64,000 bases of DNA, taken from positions 1,116,001 to 1,180,000 of the forward strand of contig NZ_CP089096.1 of assembly GCF_021172165.1 (NCBI RefSeq). Reading direction: 5' to 3'. This stretch comes from Flavobacterium channae. Its GTDB lineage: Bacteria; Bacteroidota; Bacteroidia; Flavobacteriales; Flavobacteriaceae. Under the pieces are notes generated by a model that saw nothing but the letters and a program-made list of their open reading frames with translations, was not told where the DNA came from and did not search any database. The position numbers and the translations under genes are program-made. Shown piece by piece: positions 46,698-54,866 of this stretch (position 1 is its first letter; each line of letters opens with the position of its first letter).

Positions 46698-47159
46698 TTA
46701 GTTAGTTGAAACTACTTTTTTTTTAATCGAAAATCCTTTAGGACAAAGTATTTTTCCTTTTTCGTAAATATTAAAATACAAGGTTATTTTTTTAGAACTT
46801 CCTTCAAACATTACTTCATAAATGCCAACAGTACCAGCACCCATCAGACTGTTTTTAGATGGAAATGGACAGCAAGTATCTACTTTTTTGTAACTTATTT
46901 TTTCTCCATTAGGACCTTCTAAACCATTAAAATAATATTGGATATTGATGTCTTCTTGTTTTTCATGAATGAAACCAATATTGATAGGATAATCCTGGTC
47001 GTAACCATATTTATTGTCGGTAGCATATTCTGTAATTACATAAGCTTTGTCTTTTATTGATGGACGAATAGCGGTGTTATCTACATTTTTTAAAGTAGAT
47101 TCTGTGCTTACGCAACTTGTAAGTAATGCTAGAGAAAGTACAGAAAATAAAATTTTCAT
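46698..47159 (-). CDS. Lipoprotein of unknown function
   Basis: 153 residues. Lipobox (MKILFSVLSLALLTSC, Cys16). Beta-strand-rich body with a CC pair (DTCCPFPSKNSLMGAG) and a later Cys (KGKILCPKGFS). Similar flavobacterial lipoproteins are sometimes annotated with the neighbouring kdsA name, which is not justified here. It is 1 bp downstream of the DUF4199-type gene. Confidence 0.75.
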   Translation of the reverse strand: MKILFSVLSLALLTSCVSTESTLKNVDNTAIRPSIKDKAYVITEYATDNKYGYDQDYPINIGFIHEKQEDINIQYYFNGLEGPNGEKISYKKVDTCCPFPSKNSLMGAGTVGIYEVMFEGSSKKITLYFNIYEKGKILCPKGFSIKKKVVSTN

Positions 47160-47160
47160 A

Positions 47161-47643
47161 TTAAACTGTTTTAGTTCTAATTAAGTATGCAACAATCGCG
47201 CCAATTACAACCCCCATTGATATTCCACCCGAAATACTTTGCCAGATATATGCTGTAAGATTAAAATAATTTTGAGCTTGTTCAAGTGTCATTCTTTTGC
47301 TTTCAACAGACAGGGAAATCATTTTTTCAAAATAAAGAGGCGTAATGAATTCATGCGTGATAAATTGTGTGATTGGAGAAAAGATAGCCACCATAAAAGA
47401 AATTACAATTGAAGAAATAAATCCTTGTTTCCAATTCATATTGTTTTGATAGTAGTTTCTTTTTTTATCCCATAAAGCAAGAAAATAAACAATGAAAGTT
47501 GGAAAGATAATAAGTAATGAAAAAACCATTTGCCATTTTAGTTTTTCATCATGAAAACCTAGTTGCTTTTCTAGTGTCATCCAAGCTAGGAAAATAATAA
47601 TTGAAATGATTGCCCACTTGAATTCTATTGTAAATTTCTTCAT
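47161..47643 (-). CDS. DUF4199-family membrane protein
   Basis: About 160 residues from the ATG at 47643 (the upstream extension lacks an ATG). Four hydrophobic segments: WAIISIIIFLAWMTL, MVFSLLIIFPTFIVYFLAL, GFISSIVISFMVAIF and ISGGISMGVVIGAIVAYL. Matches the DUF4199 pattern of Bacteroidota membrane proteins. Function unknown. Its stop and the next start are 1 bp apart, so an operon. Confidence 0.82.
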   Translation of the reverse strand: MKKFTIEFKWAIISIIIFLAWMTLEKQLGFHDEKLKWQMVFSLLIIFPTFIVYFLALWDKKRNYYQNNMNWKQGFISSIVISFMVAIFSPITQFITHEFITPLYFEKMISLSVESKRMTLEQAQNYFNLTAYIWQSISGGISMGVVIGAIVAYLIRTKTV

Positions 47644-47737
47644 GAATTGAGATTTTTTTCGTGATTCAAATTTACTATATTTTGGATTAAATGCTACAAA
47701 ACCCAATCTGAATTTCTATTTTTGCACAAAATTGCAA

Positions 47738-48307
47738 ATGATGGAATTAATTTTAGGTACTTGGCATTGGGCTATATCTGGTTTTTTAATCGGGATAGTG
47801 ATGTTATTATTGATTTATTTTGGAAAATCTTTCGGAATGTCTTCAAACCTTAGAATCATGTGTACTATGGCTGGAGCAGGAAAATTTAGTGATTTCTTTA
47901 AATTTGATTGGCGTGAACAAAAATGGAGTTTGGCTGTTGTTTTAGGAGCAATTCTAGGAGGTTTTATAGCTTATCATTTTTTATCTAACAATACTGGAGT
48001 AAATATAAATCCGGATACAATTACACAATTACAATCACTAGGAATTGATGCTCCTAACGGAAAATTAATGCCAGATGCATTGTTTAGTATTGATGTGCTT
48101 CAAACACCAAAAGGATTTGCTATTTTATTAATAGGTGGATTATTAATAGGTTTTGGCACTCGTTATGCAGGTGGTTGTACTTCAGGACATGCCATTTCTG
48201 GATTAAGTAATTTTCAACTACCTTCATTAGTAGCCGTAATTGGATTTTTTATTGGAGGCTTAGTAATGGCTCATTATTTATTACCTTTAATTCTTAAAGC
48301 AATTTAA
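47738..48307 (+). CDS. YeeE/YedE-type sulfur transporter subunit
   Basis: About 190 residues, with several membrane segments; conserved motif GFGTRYAGGCTSGHAISGLS contains the Cys central to YeeE/YedE thiosulfate transport. The sequence begins LILGTWHWAISGFLIGIVM and has a second conserved CTMAGAGKF. A -7-like TATTTTTG lies at 47717-47724. The partner gene begins 2 bp after the stop; together they resemble PmpA/PmpB, two half-transporters. Confidence 0.88.
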   Translation: MMELILGTWHWAISGFLIGIVMLLLIYFGKSFGMSSNLRIMCTMAGAGKFSDFFKFDWREQKWSLAVVLGAILGGFIAYHFLSNNTGVNINPDTITQLQSLGIDAPNGKLMPDALFSIDVLQTPKGFAILLIGGLLIGFGTRYAGGCTSGHAISGLSNFQLPSLVAVIGFFIGGLVMAHYLLPLILKAI

Positions 48308-48309
48308 TT

Positions 48310-48723
48310 ATGAAGTTAGCACGATTTTTTTTAGTAGGAGTATTGTTTGGAATTGTTTTAACAAAAGCGGAAGCTGTTTCATGGTATCGCATTTATGAAA
48401 TGTTTCATTTTCAATCATTTCATATGTATGGTATCATTGGTATGGCTTTATTTACAGGAGTTGTAGGTATTCAGTTGATAAAGAGATTTAAAGTAAAAGA
48501 CTTTAATGGTATGCCTATTCAAATTATTGAGAAAGAAAGAGGATTTTGGCGATATATTATTGGTGGTTCTTTATTTGGATTGGGTTGGGCTCTTGTAGGA
48601 AGTTGTCCTGGGCCAATTTTTATATTATTAGGAACAGGAACTTACGCTATTGCTGTAGTTTTAATTGGAGCATTATTAGGAACTTATATTTATGGATTAT
48701 TAAAAGATAAGTTGCCTCATTAA
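48310..48723 (+). CDS. DUF6691/YeeE-type partner subunit
   Basis: 137 residues with four hydrophobic segments and the second conserved Cys motif GWALVGSCPGPIFILLG. It is the partner half of the upstream YeeE/YedE protein, and the two together give the number of membrane segments of full-length YeeE. The transported sulfur compound (thiosulfate, or sulfide species) is inferred from the family. Confidence 0.87.
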   Translation: MKLARFFLVGVLFGIVLTKAEAVSWYRIYEMFHFQSFHMYGIIGMALFTGVVGIQLIKRFKVKDFNGMPIQIIEKERGFWRYIIGGSLFGLGWALVGSCPGPIFILLGTGTYAIAVVLIGALLGTYIYGLLKDKLPH

Positions 48724-48751
48724 TTTGTTTTAAATTTTATACGATTACTAT

Positions 48752-48782
48752 AAAATCCCGAGTCTTCGGGATTTTCTTTTTT
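48752..48782 (+). terminator. Terminator
   Basis: AAAATCCCGA-GTCT-TCGGGATTTT stem followed by CTTTTTT, ending the sulfur-transporter operon. Confidence 0.88.
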
Positions 48783-48885
48783 AGAAAATTGATTGTGATA
48801 TAATTTTTATTTATGGTTTTCTAAATCTAATAAGACTTGAATTTCGTAATTTTGAAAATATAAGTAAAAAAGCAATATTAAATCC

Positions 48886-49644
48886 ATGAAAATAGTAGTT
48901 TCCCCTGCAAAATCGTTAAATTTTGAATCGGCACTTCCAACTGAAAAATACACAGAAAGTATTTTTTTAAAGGAAGCAACGACTATTCAAAAAACTTTAA
49001 AGAAGAAAAAGCCAAAACAATTGATGGAATTGATGGACATTTCTGAAAAGTTAGCGGATTTGAATTGGGAGCGCAACCAGGCTTGGTCTTTGCCTTTTAC
49101 TCCAGAAAATGCACGACCTGCAGTTTTTGCTTTTGATGGCGATGTATATACAGGTTTAGATGCTTATACTATTCCGACAGAAAAATTAGCTATTCTACAG
49201 AGTAAATTACGAATTCTGTCTGGTTTGTATGGTATTTTAAAACCGTTGGATTTAATACAAGCATATCGATTGGAAATGGGAACTTCTATACCAATTGGTA
49301 CAAAAAAGAATTTATATGAGTTTTGGAAGAAAAAAGTAACCCAAGCTCTTAATAGTGAGTTAGAAAAGGATGAACTCTTTGTAAATTTGGCAAGTAACGA
49401 ATACTTTTCTGCTGTTGATGTTAAAGTATTGAAAGTTCCTGTAATTACTCCAGAATTTAAAGATTATAAAGACGGAAAATTGAAGATGATTAGTTTTTTT
49501 GCTAAAAAAGCAAGAGGACTTATGGTGCGATTTATTATTGATACCAATGCAGAAACCATTGAAGATTTGAAGAAATTCAATTACGAAGGTTACGCATTTG
49601 ATGACAATTTATCTAAAGGGAATACTTTAGTGTTTACAAGATAA
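48886..49644 (+). CDS. yaaA: Peroxide stress protein YaaA
   Basis: 252 residues, DUF328/UPF0246: starts MKIVVSPAKSLNFESALP and includes PAVFAFDGDVYTGLDA, RILSGLYGILKPLDLIQAYRLEMGT and NLASNEYFSAV. YaaA limits intracellular free iron under H2O2 in E. coli and binds DNA. It is followed after 4 bp by selO and later by ytxJ, giving a redox-stress gene group. Confidence 0.95.
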   Translation: MKIVVSPAKSLNFESALPTEKYTESIFLKEATTIQKTLKKKKPKQLMELMDISEKLADLNWERNQAWSLPFTPENARPAVFAFDGDVYTGLDAYTIPTEKLAILQSKLRILSGLYGILKPLDLIQAYRLEMGTSIPIGTKKNLYEFWKKKVTQALNSELEKDELFVNLASNEYFSAVDVKVLKVPVITPEFKDYKDGKLKMISFFAKKARGLMVRFIIDTNAETIEDLKKFNYEGYAFDDNLSKGNTLVFTR

Positions 49645-49648
49645 CTAA

Positions 49649-51208
49649 ATGAAAATCAACTTAAAAGATACTTTTAATAAAGAGTTGCCTGCCGATTCGG
49701 ATTTATCCAATACCCGAAGACAGGTGTATAATGCTTGTTTTTCATTTGTAACACCGCGAGTTCCTTCAAAGCCTACATTATTGCATTATGCTGATGATTT
49801 AGCTGAAACATTAGGTTTTTCAAAAGAAGAAATGTCATCTGAAGTGTTTTTGAATTTGGTTTCAGGAAGTGCTGTTTATCCCAAAACACAACCTTATGCC
49901 ATGGCGTATGCTGGCCATCAATTTGGTAATTGGGCAGGGCAGCTAGGTGATGGTAGGGCAATCAATTTGTTTGAGATGCTTTCACAAAATCAACGATGGA
50001 CGCTGCAATTAAAAGGAGCAGGAGAGACGCCTTATTCAAGAAATGCTGATGGTTTAGCGGTTTTACGTTCTTCTATTCGGGAGCATTTGTGTAGTGAGGC
50101 GATGTTTCATTTGGGTGTGCCTACAACGCGTTCGTTGTCTTTGGTAAGTACAGGCGATAAGGTGTTGCGCGATATTTTATATAACGGAAATCCTGCTTAT
50201 GAGCCAGGAGCTGTAGTATGTAGAGTTGCTCCAACGTTCATACGTTTTGGGAATTTCCAACTGTTTGCAGCTCGAAAAGATATTACGAATTTAAAAGCAT
50301 TGGCTGATTATACAATCAACTACTTTTATCCCGAAATTCAATCGGAAGGAAAAGAGAAATACCTGCAATTTTATCAAGAGATTGTGAATAGAACTGTAGC
50401 TATGGTTTTGCATTGGCAGCGTGTTGGGTTTGTTCATGGGGTTATGAATACCGATAACATGTCTATTTTAGGCTTAACAATTGATTATGGTCCGTATGGA
50501 TGGTTGGAAGATTATGATCCTGATTGGACGCCTAATACAACCGATGCGGAAGGCAGACGTTACCGTTTTAGAAACCAACCTGATATTGCTTTGTGGAATT
50601 TGGTTCAATTGGGAAATGCGCTTTATCCGTTGATTGAAGATATTGCTTCAATGGAACAAGTATTGAATAGTTATAGTCAGCAATTTGATTCACAATTTCC
50701 TATTATCCAACAGCAGAAGTTAGGATTAGCAGCTGAATATGAAAGTACTTTTCAGGATGAGTTGACTACTTTGTTGACAACTTCAGAAACCGATATGACA
50801 ATTTTCTATCGCAACTTGGCCAATGTAGTAAAAACCGATACGCCTGATGAAGCCTTAACTAAAGTAGCCTTTGCGTTTTATCAACCTGATAAAATAGTTA
50901 CTACTTTAAAAACAAGTTGGTTGAACTGGTTCGAATTGTATCTGATCAAACTTAAAGAAGAACAATTAGCTGATGCCGAGCGAAAAGCGGCTATGAATTT
51001 GGTTAATCCAAAATATGTATTGCGAAATTACATGGCACAATTAGCCATTGAAGCTGCAGAAAAAGGTGATAACTCTTTGATAAACGAATTGTATACCGTT
51101 TTGAAAAAGCCTTATGATGAGCAATCGGAATATGAAAAGTGGTTTGCCAAACGACCTGATTGGGCACGACATAAGGTAGGATGTTCGATGCTTTCTTGTA
51201 GTTCTTAG
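49649..51208 (+). CDS. selO: Protein adenylyltransferase SelO (YdiU family)
   Basis: SelO is a pseudokinase-fold enzyme that transfers AMP to proteins. 519 residues. The nucleotide-site segments LGDGRAINLFEML, LQLKGAGETPYSRNADG, FVHGVMNTDNMSILG and IDYGPYGWLEDYDP are present. The C-terminus ends KVGCSMLSCSS with a conserved Cys pair; in some organisms the last Cys is selenocysteine. In the known family SelO AMPylates redox proteins and is regulated by a disulfide. It starts 4 bp after yaaA. Confidence 0.95.
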   Translation: MKINLKDTFNKELPADSDLSNTRRQVYNACFSFVTPRVPSKPTLLHYADDLAETLGFSKEEMSSEVFLNLVSGSAVYPKTQPYAMAYAGHQFGNWAGQLGDGRAINLFEMLSQNQRWTLQLKGAGETPYSRNADGLAVLRSSIREHLCSEAMFHLGVPTTRSLSLVSTGDKVLRDILYNGNPAYEPGAVVCRVAPTFIRFGNFQLFAARKDITNLKALADYTINYFYPEIQSEGKEKYLQFYQEIVNRTVAMVLHWQRVGFVHGVMNTDNMSILGLTIDYGPYGWLEDYDPDWTPNTTDAEGRRYRFRNQPDIALWNLVQLGNALYPLIEDIASMEQVLNSYSQQFDSQFPIIQQQKLGLAAEYESTFQDELTTLLTTSETDMTIFYRNLANVVKTDTPDEALTKVAFAFYQPDKIVTTLKTSWLNWFELYLIKLKEEQLADAERKAAMNLVNPKYVLRNYMAQLAIEAAEKGDNSLINELYTVLKKPYDEQSEYEKWFAKRPDWARHKVGCSMLSCSS

Positions 51209-51457
51209 ATTTAGTGGCACTAAGTTTCACAAAGTAGGCACAATGTCACACAAAGATTTATCTAAACATATAAGTCATGTAAGTAAAAAGAAGTGTTATT
51301 ACCGATAATTAAGTTCATAAAAGAGATGCATGACAGAATGAAAAACTGATCGGATAGTTTGTGCGTATTATGAAAAGTCAAACGTCCGAAGCTTCGGACT
51401 AAAATCAAAATAAAAAATAGACTTATGTGTCTATGTGTTTAACAAAAAAAATATACT
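51209..51457. other. Intergenic region with two short palindromes
   Basis: No coding frame I would trust. It contains the 16-bp self-palindrome GTCCGAAGCTTCGGAC (51386-51401), a stem ATAGAC-TTATGT-GTCTAT (51419-51436), and a stretch (AGTGGCACTAAGTTTCACAAAGT near 51213) of the kind that recurs between Bacteroidota genes. These could be ends of short interspersed repeats. Confidence 0.5.
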
Positions 51458-51793
51458 ATGAATAATTGGATTACCATAACTTCAGAAGATGCAGTAAAAG
51501 ATATAATTGCCAACTCAAAAACTAGAACACAGATTATTTTTAAAGATAGTGTTACTTGTGGTATTAGTGCTTATGCCAAAGAACGATTGGTTAAAGGAAA
51601 TGATTTATTGATTGCTAAAGCCGATTTCAATTATTTGGATTTGCTTTCGTATCGCAATGTGTCTAATTTTATTGCGGAGGAATTGAATGTGATTCATCAA
51701 TCGCCACAAATTATTGTTTTAAAGAATGGGGAAGTGGTATATCGTGTTTCGCATCACAGTATTCAACCAGAGGATATAGCGAAGTATTTGTAA
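51458..51793 (+). CDS. ytxJ: Bacillithiol-system redox protein YtxJ
   Basis: 111 residues, thioredoxin fold with a single active Cys: IIFKDSVTCGISAYAKERL. The C-terminus has QIIVLKNGEVVYRVSHHSI. YtxJ is a monothiol bacilliredoxin-type protein that acts with bacillithiol. Its presence implies that this organism makes bacillithiol, as many flavobacteria do. It lies on the same strand as selO, 249 bp later. Confidence 0.88.
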   Translation: MNNWITITSEDAVKDIIANSKTRTQIIFKDSVTCGISAYAKERLVKGNDLLIAKADFNYLDLLSYRNVSNFIAEELNVIHQSPQIIVLKNGEVVYRVSHHSIQPEDIAKYL

Positions 51794-52360
51794 TTAGTAA
51801 TACAAAGTAAAGCCCATCGTTTTTGCTAAGGCATATTGTTTTTTATATAAGGCTTCGGTAATACGGATTACATTGTCGTCATCGTAGCATAAAGAGAAAA
51901 ATAAGTTGTCTAAAACGGTACTAACAATTGGTGCTGCATTTTGATACCCTGAAACAGCTGTTACACCTGTAACGTCTATGAAGTACTGTGCGGTTTCGGC
52001 ATCTAAATTCAATTGCATGGTATTGGCAAAGTGCAATTGTTTGCCTTTTAATTTTCCTTCAAAGATTTCGGCAATTTCTTCTAATGAGTAGTTGTACTTG
52101 TCTATCGTAATTTGATTACCGTGTCCTTCAACCACCAAATAAATTATTTCGTAATCATGAAAGTTACGGTCTTCGTAAAGCAAGGTGTTTAAATTACTTT
52201 CAAAACTTTCAATGCTATCACAAGTTTGATACACGTTTGTGATTCCGTATTGAAATGCCAATTTTTCTAATGAGTGTAAAATAGTACTATTGTGGTTTTG
52301 CTGTAAACTTGGTACGGCTTCTAAACAGTATATTTTAAAATCGCTATCAAAGTTGGGCAT
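51794..52360 (-). CDS. DUF6642-like protein, caspase-like fold possible, catalytic Cys not seen
   Basis: 188 residues. Layout resembles the DUF6642 family: opening FKIYCLEAVPSL, then IIYLVVEGHGNQITI (His of a His-Cys type site) and SLEEIAEIFEGKLKGKQLHFA, where family relatives usually have a Cys near HFGSC; here it reads HFANTMQL. If the family is a caspase-like fold, this member would lack the nucleophile. That reading is inference from memory, not a search. Convergent with ytxJ (stops adjacent). Confidence 0.5.
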   Translation of the reverse strand: MPNFDSDFKIYCLEAVPSLQQNHNSTILHSLEKLAFQYGITNVYQTCDSIESFESNLNTLLYEDRNFHDYEIIYLVVEGHGNQITIDKYNYSLEEIAEIFEGKLKGKQLHFANTMQLNLDAETAQYFIDVTGVTAVSGYQNAAPIVSTVLDNLFFSLCYDDDNVIRITEALYKKQYALAKTMGFTLYY

Positions 52361-52395
52361 GTGGTTTTATTTAGAAAAGCAAAGATAGGGATTTT

Positions 52396-52486
52396 GGGTA
52401 ATGGGTGATGGGTAATGGGTGATGGGTGAAAGGTAATGGGTGATGGGTAATGGGTAATGGGTAATGGGTAATGGGTGATGGGGGAA
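52396..52486. repeat. 13-unit heptamer tandem repeat (GGGTAAT/GGGTGAT)
   Basis: Thirteen near-perfect 7-bp units starting at 52396: GGGTAAT alternates with GGGTGAT, with a few changes (GGGTGAA, AGGTAAT, final GGGGGAA). It lies between the DUF6642-like gene and the tRNA promoter. A related sequence is found at 21350-21421. Polymorphic number is likely because of slippage. Confidence 0.9.
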
Positions 52487-52585
52487 TTTTAATTTTTTTT
52501 AAACTTTTCTAGTTTATTTAGTGGCTGACATTCAAACAATTGAAAAAAGTAGAAAAAATATTTTAGTATTTTCTATAAAAAACGT

Positions 52586-52615
52586 TTGCAGAAATAAAAA
52601 ATCGTTCTATATTTG
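52586..52615 (+). promoter_or_regulatory. Bacteroidota-type promoter of tRNA-Ser (TTG-N19-TATATTTG)
   Basis: TTG at 52586-52588 and TATATTTG at 52608-52615 with 19 nt between them, about 31 nt before the tRNA 5' end. Confidence 0.82.
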
Positions 52616-52646
52616 CACTCGCAATACGGAAGTAGGGCGCTTTATT

Positions 52647-52734
52647 GGAGAAATGGCAGAGTGGTCGAATGCGGCAGTCTTGAAAACTGTTGACTGTAAC
52701 AGGTCCGGGGGTTCGAATCCCTCTTTCTCCGCCA
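52647..52734 (+). tRNA. tRNA-Ser(UGA), 3' CCA encoded
   Basis: 88 nt. Acceptor stem GGAGAAA/TTTCTCC, a D arm with TGGCAGAGTGGTC, anticodon loop CTTGAAA with UGA, a long variable arm, and T-loop GGTTCGAATCC. The CCA end is encoded at 52732-52734. It is the probable attachment site of the island to the right. Confidence 0.95.
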
Positions 52735-52754
52735 GCTGGAAAGCAAATTGAATT

Positions 52755-52795
52755 AAAACCCTTAAAATCGTATGATTTTAAGGGTTTTTTCTTTT
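52755..52795 (+). terminator. Terminator of tRNA-Ser
   Basis: 15-bp perfect stem AAAACCCTTAAAATC / GATTTTAAGGGTTTT with a GTAT loop, followed by TTCTTTTT. Confidence 0.85.
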
Positions 52796-52839
52796 TATAA
52801 CATATCAAATTATTCATTCATTCGTGAACCTAAAGGGAT

Positions 52840-52884
52840 AAAATCGGTTACCCTAAACAATCCAAATCTTGGGTAACCGATTTT
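52840..52884. other. Perfect 14-bp inverted repeat next to the integrase gene
   Basis: AAAATCGGTTACCC at 52840-52853 and its exact complement GGGTAACCGATTTT at 52871-52884, with a 17-nt loop and TTTTTATTT after it. It fits a long-loop terminator, but the tRNA already has one upstream, and its place between tRNA and recombinase also fits a recombinase arm or core site. Confidence 0.55.
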
Positions 52885-53004
52885 TATTTCAGACTACTAT
52901 TCACAAGGCTTTACAGCCAGTTCAACAACCAGTTTAAAAACTGTACATCTTGTGGATTAGTCATATTGAAGTTAAATTTAATAACAACTAAAAAGGTCAC
53001 CACA

Positions 53005-54246
53005 ATGAAAACAAAAGTATCAATTCTCTTTTATGCAAAAAAAGCGAAAGCAGCTGCAAATGGTTTAGTTCCTATCTACTCCAGAATTACTATCAATGGA
53101 AAACGTATCGAATTAAGTACAAACCGATTTGTAGAAATATCCAAATGGTCCACAGAAGCAGGTAAAATAAAAGGTACTTCAGAAGAAGCACGTTCAATAA
53201 ATAACCATCTTGATTTACTGAAAAGTCAAATAAGAGATGCTGAAATGGAATTAATCCATAAAAAGATAATTGTAACTACCGAAACAATTAAGAGTAAACT
53301 ATTAGGAGTTGATGAAAGAGCAAGAATGCTCGTCCCTATCTTTCAAGACCACAATAACAAAATAAAAGAGCTTGTTGGAAAAGAATACGCTCCAGGAACA
53401 TTAGAACGCTACACTACTTCACTCAAACATACTATTGAGTTTATGCAATGGAAATACAATGTTTCCGATATCGATATTACAAAAATTGATCATGCTTTTA
53501 TAACCGATTACGAGTTTTGGTTACGTAGCGTCAGAAATTGTGCTAACAATACAGCTGTTAAATACCTAAAAAACTTCAATAAAATTATCAAGCTTTGCTT
53601 GGCCAATGACTGGTTAGAAAAAAATCCTTTTGCCAACTACAAATCAAAAATTAAAGAAGTTGAACGAGTTTATTTAACTGAAACTGAAATCCAATCCATA
53701 ATTGAAAAAGATTTCAAAACAGAAAGACTTTCGCTAGTTCGCGATATCTTCCTTTTTAGCTGCTTTACAGGTTTGGCATACATAGATGTCAAAAACTTAA
53801 CAAAGTCGCATATAAGCTTCGGTATTGATGGTGAAAAATGGATATTTACTCACAGACAAAAAACAGAAAGTGCTTCAAAAATTCCAATCCTTCCTGTAAC
53901 TCAAATGATAATTGATAAATACGAAAATCATCCACAATGTTTAAATGAAGAAAAACTACTACCTATCCTATCGAACCAAAAAATGAACGCTTATTTAAAA
54001 GAAATAGCCGGAGTTTGTGAAATTGAAAAAGAATTAACTTTTCACATTGCAAGACACACCTTTGCCACAACTGTAACATTGACAAACGGAGTTCCTATTG
54101 AAAGCGTAAGCAAAATGTTAGGTCATAAAAATTTGAGAACTACTCAGCATTATGCAAAAGTGCTAGATAGAAAAGTAAGCGAAGACATGAAGATTTTGAA
54201 AAATAAATTCAAATCAGATTGTTTGACAAAGAGAAAATCTATTTAA
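53005..54246 (+). CDS. Tyrosine recombinase, CTnDOT/Bacteroidota type
   Basis: 413 residues from the ATG at 53005 (an upstream TTG at 52966 adds 13). N-terminal Arm-binding domain (STNRFVEISKWSTEAGKIKG), SAM-like core-binding domain (about 110-215), then the catalytic domain with HIARHTFAT and MLGHKNLRTTQHYAKV, giving His, Arg, His and Tyr. The first catalytic Arg region reads CFTGLAYIDV, so that Arg is replaced, as in IntDOT-type integrases. It sits 270 bp from tRNA-Ser and points away from it, as integrases of tRNA-targeted islands often do. Confidence 0.92.
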   Translation: MKTKVSILFYAKKAKAAANGLVPIYSRITINGKRIELSTNRFVEISKWSTEAGKIKGTSEEARSINNHLDLLKSQIRDAEMELIHKKIIVTTETIKSKLLGVDERARMLVPIFQDHNNKIKELVGKEYAPGTLERYTTSLKHTIEFMQWKYNVSDIDITKIDHAFITDYEFWLRSVRNCANNTAVKYLKNFNKIIKLCLANDWLEKNPFANYKSKIKEVERVYLTETEIQSIIEKDFKTERLSLVRDIFLFSCFTGLAYIDVKNLTKSHISFGIDGEKWIFTHRQKTESASKIPILPVTQMIIDKYENHPQCLNEEKLLPILSNQKMNAYLKEIAGVCEIEKELTFHIARHTFATTVTLTNGVPIESVSKMLGHKNLRTTQHYAKVLDRKVSEDMKILKNKFKSDCLTKRKSI

Positions 54247-54305
54247 CAATATTTTTACTTAATATTAATTTATTTTAATTAGTTTTGTATTGTTTTATTA
54301 GTTTA

Positions 54306-54683
54306 ATGAAAAAATACCACATCATACTCATAATGATTTTAGGCATGTTTATCTTGCCTAATAGTGCTATGGCTTGTGGTAAAGGTTCAGACAAGAGTTC
54401 TTGCAAAAAAGAAATTTCCTCTACTAAATCAGAAAAAAAGAGTTGTTGTGACAACGATAATTCGAAAGATAAAGATCACAAAGGTTGTAAAGGCAATTGC
54501 GGTCATTCTAAATGTGGATGTTCGTCAACCTGTCCAACCTCTTCAGTAAGCTTTTCATCTGAAATCCTTTTTAAAAATTACATGTTTAGCTATTCTTCAA
54601 TCGAGAAAGTTAAATTTTCATACACAATACCATCAATCTCAGATGGTTTTTATTCTATTTGGCTCATTCCTAAAATAAGCTAA
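54306..54683 (+). CDS. Cys-rich secreted protein, probable metal binder
   Basis: About 125 residues from the ATG at 54306. Signal peptide (MKKYHIILIMILGMFILPNS), then a region with over ten Cys (CGKG, SCKKE, KKSCCDND, GCKGNCGHSKCGCSSTC) and Lys/Asp/His, and a C-terminal segment without Cys. The Cys-rich part probably sequesters metal ions in the periplasm. A TAGTTTTG box lies at 54280-54287, 18 bp before the start. No family name is certain. Confidence 0.72.
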   Translation: MKKYHIILIMILGMFILPNSAMACGKGSDKSSCKKEISSTKSEKKSCCDNDNSKDKDHKGCKGNCGHSKCGCSSTCPTSSVSFSSEILFKNYMFSYSSIEKVKFSYTIPSISDGFYSIWLIPKIS

Positions 54684-54866
54684 ATCCATTTTTGACAGCC
54701 ATAAGTGTGTCAAATTCATAGCATTTTGCTATTCAATCTAACAGTTAAGTATTGTTTTTTATACCATTATTGGTATTGTAATAACATGCTTTCGCAACTG
54801 TTATTTATCCAAATTTATTTTATCAACTAATCAAGGTAGTTTGCTTTGATTACAATTTTATTCAAA
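54684..54866. promoter_or_regulatory. Intergenic region with two inverted repeats, possible metal-responsive control site
   Basis: TTTGACA-N10-TGTCAAA at 54691-54714 and ATACCA-TTAT-TGGTAT at 54761-54776 are followed by a long non-coding stretch before the HMA-DUF3347 gene. The second palindrome is the better operator candidate because it lies upstream of the resistance run. The first could instead end transcription of the upstream gene. Confidence 0.4.

Noticed and set aside
52396..52486. Heptamer array as a CRISPR array
   Set aside because: Units are 7 bp with no spacers; it is a simple tandem repeat.
52640..52740. A second tRNA next to tRNA-Ser
   Set aside because: Only one cloverleaf can be folded; the flanking sequence is a promoter and terminator.
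54306..54683. Metallothionein of a known family
   Set aside because: The Cys spacing does not follow a known bacterial metallothionein pattern and there is a signal peptide, so only a general metal-binding role is suggested.
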